Assembly: GCA_034509925.1 (NCBI GenBank) | Contig: CM067536.1 | Span: 4,520,501 to 4,584,500 of the forward strand | DNA from: Hirudinaria manillensis | Taxonomy: Eukaryota; Annelida; Clitellata; Hirudinida; Hirudinidae | Length of the DNA stretch: 64,000 bases | Direction of reading: 5' to 3' | Shown here: positions 54,050 to 64,000 of the stretch, piece after piece | How the letters are laid out: each line of letters starts with the position of its first letter | Numbering within the stretch: position 1 is the stretch's first letter | The notes under the pieces: generated by a model | What the model saw: only the letters and a program-made list of their open reading frames with translations | The model's database searches: none | What the model was told of the DNA's origin: nothing | Made by a program: the position numbers and the translations under genes

Positions 54050-54645
54050 CTTTTCTAGAGTCATGCACTATAAATATTAATAGTGCTACAAGATGGACAG
54101 AAGATGAATTTACACAATTTTGTATTGGTTTTCAATTCATGTTGGAAAATGGTTTTATAAAGTTAAATAAAAGGACTCTAATCACAACTGAAGGAAAGAA
54201 TCATGATTATGGAAAAGGCGTTAATTTAGTAAAATTGAAATTTGATGAAAGAAATGGCTGTGTTGGAGAATCTCTAAAGAACTTTAGGCTGGACCCTCTC
54301 CATTACGATGACGATTACGACGATACAATGGACGCTTTGACTGACTATTTTAATCTTCTAAAAGAAGGTGATGTACTATTGGGGGTAACCTTTGGAGGAT
54401 CAAAAATGTTAAGCAGAAGTAGAAACCCATTATTACAGCCTTACGGACTAAATCCGTCATTGGTAGAAGATGACAGGGATTTCATATTTGTTCTCATTAA
54501 AGGATTTCCTCAGAGGACATATTTTAAAACGACTGAAGGGAGGTGCCAAATTGTGTTCGCTGAACTTCAAATTGAAGGTAGGATTACTGAAACTAAAGCA
54601 ATATACGTTTCTATATCTATTAAGTCAATTTTCAATAAATCTTAG
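54050..54645 (+). CDS. FAM3/ILEI-like domain protein, terminal exon
   Basis: An exon follows the acceptor TTTTAAAG and stays open to a stop at 54643-54645. Residues around GKGVNLVKLKFDERNGCV align by eye with the RGINVxxxxxxTGxV start of the interleukin-like EMT inducer (ILEI/PANDER) fold. DALTDYFNLLKEGDVLLGV corresponds to the central helix and the DGxIVLxGT strand, NPLLQPYGLNPSLVEDDRDF and VLIKGF to the later helix and strand, and VFAELQIEGRI to the end. FAM3 proteins are secreted signalling molecules; the same fold occurs in POMGNT1 stems and CEMIP. The N-terminal exon(s), including any signal peptide, are not identified. A GTAGGA donor-like site lies at 54578, but the domain continues past it, so ending at 54645 is preferred. 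An AATAAA overlaps the end. Confidence 0.62.
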
Positions 54646-55384
54646 TCGATTTTAATCGGTAATTTCAACTCATAAGCTACTTGGCGATGACTAAGCTAGT
54701 TTTTTCCGATTTTCAATATTGAAATTATTTCTTCGTTCACACTTTTTTATTTATTTACTTTTCAACAAATTGAAGGATCGTTCGAGATCACTGACACAAA
54801 TTTGTACTGCTGGGCAGGGTTGTTAATATCGAAGTATCGATATCGCCGCAATAATATCGCCGAAGGTTTTAACAGCCAATATCGAAATCATTATAGTTTT
54901 TAACGCTAGTGATACCGATAACGATATCCCGAATTTTTTTTATTAATTTTTATAGTAAAATTATATAAAAATGAAACTATAGTTATTCTCGGTTGACACT
55001 GGTGGAACTATTAGTTGTTGTTTTAAAGGAAGGCATAAATATTGGAGAAATGCTGAACAACATACCGTGCGCGTCATAAAAATAGGACAGGTGCATATTT
55101 TGACGACATCATTCCAAGTAGTGGAATTTTTTATAGGATATAGTAAAATACTTTACATTTACAGATTTATCAAATTTATTGTGCAGAAATAAATATTTTG
55201 TGAGAATTTAACAAAACACTGGAAATACCCGAAATTGCACACATCAACGAAGAACACTGTGGAGCATAAATTTTCAAATTTATTTGATTTAAACTTTTAA
55301 ATTATGATTTATATGAAAGTCAATAATGAGTTATGTCTTCTTTCTTCATAATTACCTCTTTAATTCTGGTTTTTTAATGAATTC
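54646..55384. other. No gene seen; hAT-like terminal repeat at 54817-54878
   Basis: CAGGGTTGTTAATATCG at 54815 starts a ~60-bp segment found inverted at 47312-47371, resembling a hAT-type terminus. The rest is AT-rich. Confidence 0.4.
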
Positions 55385-55990
55385 AGGAAAGTTTTTAGGC
55401 TTTAGCCCAGCTCTTTTCAGCCTTTTCCAAAAAGTCTTTCAGCTTTTGAATGATGTAATAATGCCTGCCATTGTATTAAACATATCAATATATTTTCCTG
55501 GCAAGCAATCCCCGTACGTTTTCGATTGGGGTTCAAGTCTGGGGAGACAGATGGCCACTTGAGAACCTCCAAATTCCTTGAAAAAAGTATTGGTTGGTCT
55601 TGCTGTAGAGGGGCATTGTCATGCTAGAAGATGACCCTTTCATTTCCAAATTCACATAATGTAAACAAGTGGTGGTCCAGTGTTTTAACATATTTGGCAG
55701 AATTTTTCTTCCCCTCTAAGAGCACAAGGTCTGAAGAACCTCAAGAGGAAATGGCAGCCCAGACCATCACTGAGCCAACTCCAAAATTTGTTTAAAAATT
55801 ATTTTTTTGATCTTTTGACATCATGCCAATGATATTTGAATCCATCTGGACCATCTAAGTTAAATTTCTTTTTATCTGAAAAAATAACGGAGTTCTAGTA
55901 GTTCCAGCTCATTCGGAACTTCTTGTGGGCCTCCGTCAGAAGCGGCTTGTGCTGATGCTTAACAAACTTTAGAAAACCAGTTCCACGGAG
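55385..55990 (-). pseudogene. Tc1/mariner transposase remnant
   Basis: Reading leftward in shifting frames: NSVIFSDKKKFNLDGPDG (catalytic Asp region, about 55890-55840), FWSWLSDGLGCHFL, LVLLEGK-like, a HDNAP-like segment corrupted near 55610, then SPDLNP/PIEN-like and RGLLARKIY (about 55520-55490). This is the order of the DDE transposase of Tc1-type elements. It is riddled with stops. Ends were not identified. Confidence 0.65.
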
Positions 55991-55999
55991 ACACCTCAA

Positions 56000-56990
56000 T
56001 AGTGTAAAGAGCACTGGGAGGAGTTTTCGATGAGTTTCTCCGAGACATAAATCAGAAAGCGGTCAGTCAGTAGGATGACCGACATTCTGAAAGCGATTAC
56101 TGAATCGCCGCCACATGGCAGATTCAAAGCCTGTCTCCTATATGTTCTGCTACAAAGACCGCTGTGGATACTAACCATCTACGAAATAGGACTGCAGTCG
56201 GTAAAAGAGATGGAAAAATAAATTGGAAAATAAATACAAGAATAGAGTTCGGGTTGCCGCCTACGATATCGTCAGCGATGTACAGCAAGAGGACACAGTT
56301 GAGGATGCCCCTCAGATCAAATTGTTGAGGAATACAAAATCAGCAAAATCAATACGCAACGGTCGCTCAACAACTGCAGTGACAGTGACAGTGTCATGCC
56401 GCAACTCCGCTCAGGAAAAAAATTTAGAGGTTAATAAGAGATTGAGAAGTCTGAGGAGAAAAGATGACAACGTTCAGGTAGACCGCCATGGAATCGGATG
56501 GAACCACTTCTCAAGATGGGCCACAGCGAATGCGCAGACAAAAGCTGCCATGATAAGATAAAGGGGAAAGAATTGCGCTGGCAATGCAGCAAAGCCAGCT
56601 AGGCCGATGGACAACCTGGAAATCCAGAGATCCATAACATGGAAATACATTTGGAAAAAATAAGACTAGTCTATAACGTGCTTCCTTCCAGGTCCATCTT
56701 GCAGAAGTATGGAATATCTCAAGTTTATAAGTGAGCGGAACGAAGGTTCGAGAGTGGTTGGCCGAGTTAGGTTATTGCTAAGTTGTCGAACAATTTCGTT
56801 TTTAAGGACAATAATATCGACTGTGAGTTTCTGTTGTTGGTTCCCTTTAGTTCGAAAAGTTGAAGTCGAAATAAAGAAAGAAAAAATAAGCTCAGTGTTA
56901 TTCGCCGTAACAGTCAGGATTCAGGGCCGAAACACTCGACGAAGAGGCCAATCCTCTGAAGATCTCTGGCAGGAAGCTCGTCCAAAAATT
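56000..56990 (+). pseudogene. Second Hero-like element, decayed and internally deleted
   Basis: From about 56010: SLRDKS-like, ITESPPHGRFKACLLYVLLQ then ILTIYEIGLQSVKEME (about 56090-56215). This matches PLQGRFKVWLLQFVLLP and LTIYEIGLSAVEGLE of the element at 36.7 kb. Then DRHGIGWNHFSRW (about 56485), GRWTTW and LPSRSILQKYGI follow. A jump leads to the 3' UTR-like block GGGCCGAAACACTCG (about 56925-56985). The endonuclease region is missing. Frames are broken. Confidence 0.7.
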
Positions 56991-59279
56991 TCAAACAATA
57001 CATTAATATTAATTACATTACATTACAATTATATTAAATATATTATGCCCACTGTTATAAAATAGTCTTTTTTCACAGTTAGAGACGCCATTCTTAATTT
57101 TTGAAACGCCTCTGAACAGCATCAAAGGGATTTTTTTCATGGAGTTTCTTTCACATTCAAATTTTACTATTAAAACCTATTAAAATTTTATTAGATGAAA
57201 ATGATGTCATGAAATAACTGGAACTTTGAGTAAATACATGTGATGATTTATCAGATAATTACAAAATTTAAAATTCTAGCTCCTGTCGCAATCTTATAGT
57301 AGGCATTTTGAAAAAAAAAAGTTGTCATTAATGTTTCACAATTTTTTTAGGATATCATGTAAAAATTTCAATATTAAATTATAATTTCTGTTGATATAAT
57401 CAACTAAAAGCATACTGACGCTGTTACTATTTGATACCACAAAGGAGGCTCGACAAAACAAGTCACGGAATTATGGTCAGGTATCGGATTGTTAGAAGAC
57501 AAGCCGTGGTAAAGTCCTTCTTAAGGTAATTTTAAAATGTTATCTTCAAGAATTTTGTTACATAATTTTGTGATTTGGATTAAACTAACTTGACCCTTAT
57601 TTTTGAAGATTTGAAAATTCATTAATACAATCCAGATAAGTAAAAAATTTATTTAAAATGTACAAAAAATGTGTTTATCAACAATTAAGCGGAAATTCAA
57701 CAAATTAATTTTCTGACATGGAAATATTGTTACGACATACTCCAGGAAAAGTAAAATTATTAAAATATTTATTTAGAATTAGATAAAATAATGTCTCAAT
57801 AAATTGTTGTTCTTTTGTTGAAATAAGACTTTTTATTGATAAAATTACGCTTTCATCCATTTTCTTCCAGGCATTAATTTAATATAATTTTGCGACCATA
57901 TGACATTTTTATGACGCCATACAAAAACCTTAATTTTATTTTACCTGACGTCACACATAGATTTAATTCTCTGTGTCACAAAATGTCATAATTTCTTGCC
58001 CCCCCCCCCCTCTTTTTTTTCAAGCGCGACGTACTTTATGGACCTTAAACTACAGCTGAAATAGATCTAAACGAAGTTTCATTATCTATAGGGACCACTG
58101 CTGGATGAAACATTTGAAGATTTATATATCAGTCAAGATGTGACGGACTTGAATAGAGAAGAAAACTCGTGCACATGTTTATCAAATGGAATAGCAACTT
58201 GTTTTATTGCTAAAAATCACTTTACTACTTAATTATCCTTGAAAAAATGATTATGAATATGTATGTTAAATATGTCTCTTTTCGTTGCTTTTATAATTTA
58301 GAGTTTTTCAGTTATTGGATTAATTGCTTTGTGAAACTTTCTTCGACTTCGGTCTCTTACTCGTATAGGGATAACTTTAATAGTGGTGGGGTACCTCTAA
58401 AAATTAATATTTGAGCAGTTTTCGTTAAATGTTCTAATAAATTTTTGGTACGAAACCGAGTCCACAAAATACATAACTTTATAAGTGATGCAACTAGGAT
58501 AGAAGCGGGGATGTCGTTTCCTTGAGAATCTAATTTTTTTTGGCACTCTCCGGTCTCGGCTTAAATTAGCCGAGGAATTAAGTAAACTATTTTCAGTTAC
58601 TTCGGGTTTTTTTAAATATGTTCTGAATGGAATAAAATAATCAAAAATCTTACGTGAAAGTTTATTTTCCATCCAATTTAAAATTACCATAAAATCTATC
58701 GTTTTGGAACAAAAACTTGGGACAATGACAGCTAGCTCCGGTACTATATATCTATAGGAACCCGATCCCGCCCAAAATTGATCCCTGATCGATCAATGGC
58801 CAAAACCCAATCTCCTCGACGGAGATCCGAATGTTTAAAGCTTGATTTAAATATGGATTCGAATATTTTACATTTTGCCTTGTCCTGCTCCCGGATTCAT
58901 CGCTCTTTATGACGCCCTCAAATATGAGTAAAAACTAGATTTAAGTCGGAATCTAGGTGAAGCCAAGAATTAATTTCACCCCTTTCTGCACTGCCATTCA
59001 CAACCACCAATTTAAAAAAATTTAGCCGTTTCGAAGCTATTGCTTTCACTACATAATCCACGTATTTAAAAAAATGTGGCAGTACATCTCAAAATATTCT
59101 ATATTTTCTAATTTGGAGTTTGTAAAAGTGTTTGATGAGATCACCCAAATCAAAGACCAGCTTTTAACCACAACATAAGTCTGTTGGAGGAAGTCAAGTG
59201 AATAATCTGTCCCAGTTGGACAAAAACTAAATATTTTTCATTATTTGAAACATTAATTTATGAGAAAATGAAATGTATT
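56991..59279. other. No gene seen
   Basis: AT-rich. A C12 homopolymer at about 58001-58012 is followed by a T-rich run. A 97-codon minus frame (58690-58397, basic, KKIRFSRKRHPRFYPS) has no recognisable domain and no supporting context. Confidence 0.4.
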
Positions 59280-61275
59280 TCATCTCCTTTTTTCTCCTTT
59301 CTGAGTACGTCTTTTTTCAAATTCTTTACGATCTAATGCCTTCTGCTTTTGCTTTTCTTTGTCTTCTTTATCCTTTATCTTTTTGCTGCAGGCTTCAAGT
59401 TTTGCCTTATCTCTCGCTTCTTTCTCCCTTTCTCTTACCATCAAGATATTCATATTCCTCACTATTGCTGAAATGAATAGGACAGTTTATTAAATATTAA
59501 TTTTTTATATGAAATAAAAATTGCTAAAGAATTACTTGGTTTGCCATTGCTAACATAAAGCATTTTTGTTTTATTGAACAATAAAAGATAATTTTAATCA
59601 ATAATATATGCACCCATGGACACCAGAGTGAATTCAATAAAAGAGTATAATAATATCACTGAACGATATTTTCAAGGATAATTTTTTGTTGGACTAATTG
59701 ATCAATTAGACTCTTCAAAATTTACAATATAGACATTTTCATATAATAAAGGATTAAAATAAGTAAAGAAGGGTTAATAAGAAATGTCTAAGTCAAGAAA
59801 TTTCATTAAGAGAATTAATTAAAAGCTCATTTTTGGATCATTTGGACCAGCTAGCTATTACTAGTGTTGAAGACAGGAATTGGAGTGATTAGGCTTTGTG
59901 AGACCAAAATAACAAAGCAATTTTGATATAGGGAAATGATATATTGAAAGATAGTTTTCTAAATTTAGATAAAGTAAAGATATGTGCTTCACTGATAGGA
60001 AGTGTGGGAGACATACCCTTTCTTAAACCATCAATTTATTATTTACTGTGTTTAAAATGGGAATACTGTTCAAATGGATAACTTTATAGTTAATCAATTA
60101 GTTATCACTTAAATAAATTCCCATGATAAGCTGCTAGAGTAAAATTTAAATGTTCTCAACATACAATATACAAAAATCCAGTTAAAACCAAGGATTAAAT
60201 AAACAGAACTACCATCATCAGATTTTGATATTTGGCTAAGTACAGGATCAGGGCAATCACTGCATGTATCATTCCTATAAAAAATAGTAAATGTGAAAAT
60301 GTTTAACAGTAATTAAAACAAGACTAATCTTACTCTTCCCCATCTGAAATTTGAGAATAATTGGCCAATATTAATGCTTTTTGATGTCCATCCAATGTAC
60401 TATTGCATTTTAAAGAGGTAGATTCTGCAGTTTGCTTATTTATTATGTCTTGCATCTTCAATTTCCAATCAGTCCCTGCAGAAGATAGACTGGAACATAA
60501 ATACCATAAAAAGATAAGACAATATCTGCAACATTAAATTAATTGCTTTCAACAACAATTATTAGTTTACAAAAAAAATAAAATCATTTTAGATTTTATG
60601 TCATTAGACACACCGAAAAAATATTTCATAATTAGGTCTACTAAATACCTTCTGCAATATTAGTATCAAGATCTGAGGTGTTTTTGCTAATCTCTACCCA
60701 TGTTGCAATTATATCAGATATGTCATCCTCAAATGAGTCCTAAAACAAAGAATTGGGATCAACTTTATTCAGAAACCACTACCACAATAACAGTATATAA
60801 CTGTAACATAAATTTGTTATGAACCAGGACAGAGCAGTTCAGTTTCTCTGATCATAATTATACATTATAAAAATATTTTAAAGTTCTTTTTTCTCGTTTG
60901 GAAAGATTCATTGAATAATAACGACCACTGCTATGATATAAATTACATACAAAGTTAGTTACTTAACGGTTATGAACAAATCAAGAAAATTCATGGTGCT
61001 AAATGGTTCTTGAGAAAGGAAATTATTCCATAAAAATTAACTAAAGGCTCTAACAACGTATACAATATATTAAATGATGGAAAACTGAAGAAATCTACCG
61101 CACAAATTACTCCTGATAAGATATCTAGAAGGGATTCCCTGGCGTCATCACCTATTTCACTCTCAAGTATTCCAACTATATAAGAAACATAAACTTCGAG
61201 ATCTATGTCCGCATTGAGCGATTTCAATTTCCGTGCCAGCCATGTCTCAAATTTACCAGTTTTAAAATCCCCCAT
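59280..61275 (-). CDS. CCDC43: CCDC43, five exons, complete
   Basis: Five minus-strand exons join with all phases consistent and canonical GT/AG borders: 61275-61099, 60739-60649, 60475-60334, 60274-60213 and 59467-59280. They total 660 nt (219 residues plus stop), against about 224 in human CCDC43. The N-terminus has FETWLARKLKSLNADIDLEV and YIVGILESEIGD, the family's conserved start (WLxxxLxxLxxDxxVYxxYIxGIL). The middle has QKALILANYSQISDGEE, matching the AALLAQYADVTDEE region. The C-terminus is a long charged coiled coil (REREKEARDKAKLEAC) ending EKRRTQKGEKRR, the family signature. An in-frame ATG at 61305 would add ten residues, but the conserved region begins at the ATG at 61275. The biochemical role is poorly defined in any species. 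No lesion: probably functional. Confidence 0.95.
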
Positions 61276-61529
61276 TAATGCGAAGCTAAAACGATGACAG
61301 CGCAATTATCGCTAACGATTTGACTTGTTTACAAGCTCAACCAGTCCTCTGATAAATATTAACGTAAACAATTACCAACAAATAAATATATTGCAACTAC
61401 ATATTTGTCGAATAACCTATAAAACTTTAAAGATGAAAATACAAATTAGGGGAAATATTAATTTATTTATGTATTCGTTTGAACAAATTGAAGGGTCATC
61501 AAATGACAACTTACACAATTTTGAATAAG

Positions 61530-62470
61530 GTTTATCAACAGAAAATAAAATACAACTTGAAGTTGACTTAATTGAGAGGTAATATTTGAGACTTAAAACG
61601 AGATCATTTTGAAGAGTTAATGATGTCAAGCGGTAGATAGTTCCTAGGTTTGATGATTCGTTTGATGAAAAAATGTTGCCTTTGATGGAACATTTCTCTT
61701 GGCGTAAGCAAAGGGGATTGCCACGGGTTCTGGAGGCTAGAAAACTAAGGAATTCTGGAATGTTACATTTAACAAGACCGTTGGCCATAGCATAGGCATA
61801 AATCACAGATAAAGCATCGATGTACGAGATTTTTGAGTCCTAGTCGTTGCAGTCTGCTGTGTTATGGCAGTGCTCTGAAACCGGAGATGGATCTTGTAAA
61901 GTATTTTTGTACTCTTTCGTTGCAAGCTATTTGGTATGTGGTCTTCGTATTAGGGAACACTCGAAGACTGGTCGGAAATGGATGCAATACAAAGCTTTGG
62001 TTAAGATACAGATGTATTTGTGTTTTTCGTACGAAAGCAATTAAGGAGCAATCTCAACTTCACAAATGCTTTGTGAATAATATTGTTGATGTGAGCCTTG
62101 TAAGTGAGTTTATTGTCAATGAGGACGCCGGGTATTGTCTGATATGGGTAAGACTTGTGAAGAAGTTGTATAATTACTTGGTGGAGTTCTAATACTCGCT
62201 GTCCTGATGGAAGGTTGAATGAAATTTCTAGGGAGCTAGGTGTAATTAAAGTGCTCCATAGCACCAACCTGTCAATAGCAGTCCATAAGGAAGAGTTTTG
62301 AGAAAATGATAATTTTTGGTAGAGTTTGATATAATCTGCAAATAGTTTAAATTTGACTGAGTTATCGGTGTGTCGGCAACATCATTTATATAAATGAAGA
62401 AAAGCGAGCACACTCCATTGAGGTACGACACTGATTACGTCACCGTTATCGTTTGTGTCGCTTTATAGTC
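61530..62470 (-). pseudogene. LINE (jockey/CR1-type) reverse-transcriptase remnant
   Basis: Reading leftward: LLFIIYINDVA-like near 62410, KLFADY then KLYQ (the FADD-type active-site region, damaged, about 62340-62310), PGVLIDNKLTYKAHINNIIH and KAFVKLRLLLNCF (about 62130-62050), VQKYFTRSISG (about 61905), then a tail with FFIKRIIKPRNYLPLD-like and KRSRFKSQILPLN (about 61680-61560). This order is the RT fingers-to-tail of jockey/CR1-like LINEs. Frame breaks throughout. It lies between CCDC43 and PARP1. Confidence 0.65.
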
Positions 62471-63265
62471 TACCTGAAGCATTTCCATCTCGTTTTTTGT
62501 GCACACATTGATGTCATCCCTGCCGTTTATGTACCTTGGGCTTTATATTTTCCTTAACTCGGCAGTGCGAGACAGAAATTCTATTGCCGTTCTCGCACCT
62601 CTCGAATTGGTTCTGGTGGATTAACTAGATCAGAGATCGACGGCTTTCTCCGATCCTTCTGCTTTGGCCTCCTAAGACTTCTGGCCTCTAATCCACCAGA
62701 TCCAAAAGCCTGTTTCTTGCACAAACACCGTTCAAACAAAAATTGATGCTATACAACGCAAGAGAACATTGGGTAAATTAGCAAGTTACTTAAGCAGCCA
62801 AGTAATAACGAGCGTCCGTTATAGTAGAGCAAAACATTAAACTATCTATTAGATCAGCTGCACCCGATGAAGATTCACTGGCCCACATTTTGTGAATAAA
62901 TATATTCAATTCTCTTTGGTATTTCGCTTTTTTAAATAATATTTAATGTAAATAAGTAAAGTTATAAATGTACTTACATATTGAATGAATTACTCATCAT
63001 CAGATTCATTCTTGTTTTATTTTTCTATTGTTTTGGGAGTGTGGAGTGGGGCGCGCTTTTTTTACGTTGTTAGTGCAGGCGGGTATTTTTAGGATTGTGG
63101 GTTTTGAGAATTATTAGGTGTTTTATAGGTTGTCTATTCGATTGAAATAGAAAAGGACATGAAATAGAAGATATTATTTGAAATTCTTTTAGATCTTATT
63201 TTGTTATTCGACTTTGAATTTGAAATTATGATTGCGTTTATATATTTTTTATAGAAATAATCGGT
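62471..63265. other. Upstream region of PARP1; a 15-nt imperfect inverted repeat
   Basis: No coding signal. TCTGGTGGATTA (about 62611) and TAATCCACCAGA (about 62689) form a hairpin with a ~66-nt loop. A possible 5' UTR splice acceptor (TTTTTTATAG) ends at 63254, just before the PARP1 start codon. Confidence 0.35.
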
Positions 63266-63786
63266 ATGTCGGAACTGCCATTCCAAGCAGAGTATGCCAA
63301 AAGTGGCAGAGCAGGGTGTAAATCATGTGGAAAATTGATTTGTAAAGATAGCCTCAGGCTTGCTGTCATGGTTCAGGTTTGTCTCGTTATTTAAGTAGAT
63401 ATACTTTAGTAGGTTGGTCCATTGTCGAAGTGGAACTTAAATAAAATGTATTTTTATGATATTGAAAAATAATTAGATAGAGTTAGTTTATGATGTTATG
63501 ATTGAATGTTAATAATAATATTTTGAACAAAAATTTTTCCAATCATTTTTTGTTTTATAAATACTGGCTGTTTTCATTTTAGTCACGTCACTTTGATGGA
63601 AAGGTAAGTCTCACCTTTTTCACAAATATCTCTAAGTTTATATGCAAACCTTTAACATTTAGGTTCCCAACTGGTTTCATTTTGAATGCTTTACAACTCG
63701 TGCTAAGTGCAAAAATACTGATGACATACACGGATTTAATAATCTTCGTTGGGAAGACCAGGAAAAGATCAAGAAAGGAATAGTCG
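63266..63786 (+). CDS. PARP1: PARP1 (poly(ADP-ribose) polymerase 1), first three coding exons
   Basis: Exon 63266-63376 encodes [18 protein letters not shown] and [12 protein letters not shown] 21-nt microexon (63583-63603) encodes SRHFDGK. Exon 63663-63786 encodes [16 protein letters not shown] and INNLRW-like [16 protein letters not shown]. Together they form the first PARP-type zinc finger, which recognises DNA breaks. Zinc ligands are C18, C21, H50 and C53, and the YAKSGRAxCK and VPxWxHFxCF motifs are intact. Splice sites are GTTTGT, GTAAGT and GTGAGG donors with AG acceptors, and phases join. PARP1 is nuclear and makes poly(ADP-ribose) at DNA damage. The rest (second and third fingers, BRCT, WGR, catalytic domain) lies beyond the right edge. 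A Tc1 remnant sits in the third intron. Confidence 0.93.
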
Positions 63787-63789
63787 GTG

Positions 63790-64000
63790 AGGGTTTCAGA
63801 TGCTGTTTATTGAATGTTGTCCACTTCAGAGCTTTTTCAATTTCCAATATGCTGGAATATTGTTTGCATTTAAAACGGACTTGATTTGCAAGCAATCCCC
63901 ACACATTTTAAATGAGATCAAAGTCTTGAGAATGACCGATCAGGCCATTTCAAATTTCGTAATTGATCACACCGAGAAGATGACTAAATCTCAGCCCAGA
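63790..64000 (-). pseudogene. Tc1/mariner transposase 3' fragment in a PARP1 intron
   Basis: Reading leftward: WPDRSFSRL then DLI-NVWGLLANQVRFKCK (about 63960-63840), the SPDLNPIENVWGLL region that holds the last catalytic residue of Tc1-type transposases. YSSILEIEKALKW follows (about 63835-63800). Damaged: the Asn-Pro-Ile-Glu part is shifted. It resembles the remnant at 55385-55990 and continues past the window edge. Confidence 0.6.

Noticed and set aside
58397..58690. 97-codon basic minus-strand frame
   Set aside because: No domain, no neighbouring exon and no copy elsewhere in the window; likely chance.
1..64000. tRNA genes, complete rRNA genes and CRISPR arrays
   Set aside because: No T-arm-like GTTCGAAYC in a tRNA setting and no regular spacer-repeat pattern were found by reading both strands.

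Overview
This is an AT-rich eukaryotic chromosome segment, most likely from an arthropod (insect or other pancrustacean). The reasons are spliced genes with short AT-rich introns, a MADF-BESS transcription factor, a pickpocket-like DEG/ENaC channel, copia elements with the copia-type initiator-tRNA primer site, and an insect-style Helitron. Nothing in the sequence fixes the species. No CRISPR, operon or bacterial signal is present.

Host genes are small islands in a dense field of transposons. Left to right they are: part of a DEG/ENaC channel (minus, about 2.9-4.7 kb); a complete or nearly complete enhancer-of-rudimentary homolog (minus, 21.86-23.2 kb); a GT32-type glycosyltransferase (minus, 28.0-29.0 kb); a two-exon MADF-BESS regulator (plus, 41.96-42.95 kb); a terminal exon with a FAM3/ILEI-like domain (plus, 54.05-54.65 kb); a complete five-exon CCDC43 (minus, 59.28-61.28 kb); and the first three coding exons of PARP1 (plus, 63.27 kb to beyond the right edge).

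Transposon layout: 1-0.76 kb gypsy gag and LTR; 1.7-2.7 kb decayed copia; 3.7-4.36 kb pogo/Tigger piece inside the channel gene; 5.5-13.1 kb a composite in which copia B (6218-10227, target duplication AATTA) sits inside a gypsy gag, followed by decayed copia; 14 kb gypsy integrase; 15.7-20.7 kb a Tigger element interrupted by a Helitron (15782-17101) and by an internally deleted copia A (17327-20299, target duplication AGAAG); 24-25.3 kb CR1/L2-like LINE and a Tigger end; 25.4-26.75 kb a diverged ~175-bp repeat array that changes orientation; 30-31.3 kb a broken transposase-like gene; 31.8-39.3 kb two nested restriction-like-endonuclease LINEs; 47.9-52.2 kb an almost intact copia A; 55.4-57 kb Tc1/mariner and Hero-like remnants; 61.5-62.5 kb a LINE remnant.

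The most notable region is 31.8-39.3 kb. A 5'-truncated Hero-like element flanked by a perfect 61-bp direct repeat is split by a Utopia-like element. Utopia elements normally insert into U2 snRNA genes. This copy lies in a non-U2 site, yet its 5' end carries the first 30 nt of U2 snRNA beginning at the U2 transcription start. The simplest explanation is off-target insertion of a U2-Utopia read-through transcript. A second highlight is an abrupt change in similarity between copia A and copia B, from strongly diverged to almost identical, which points to recombination between the two families.
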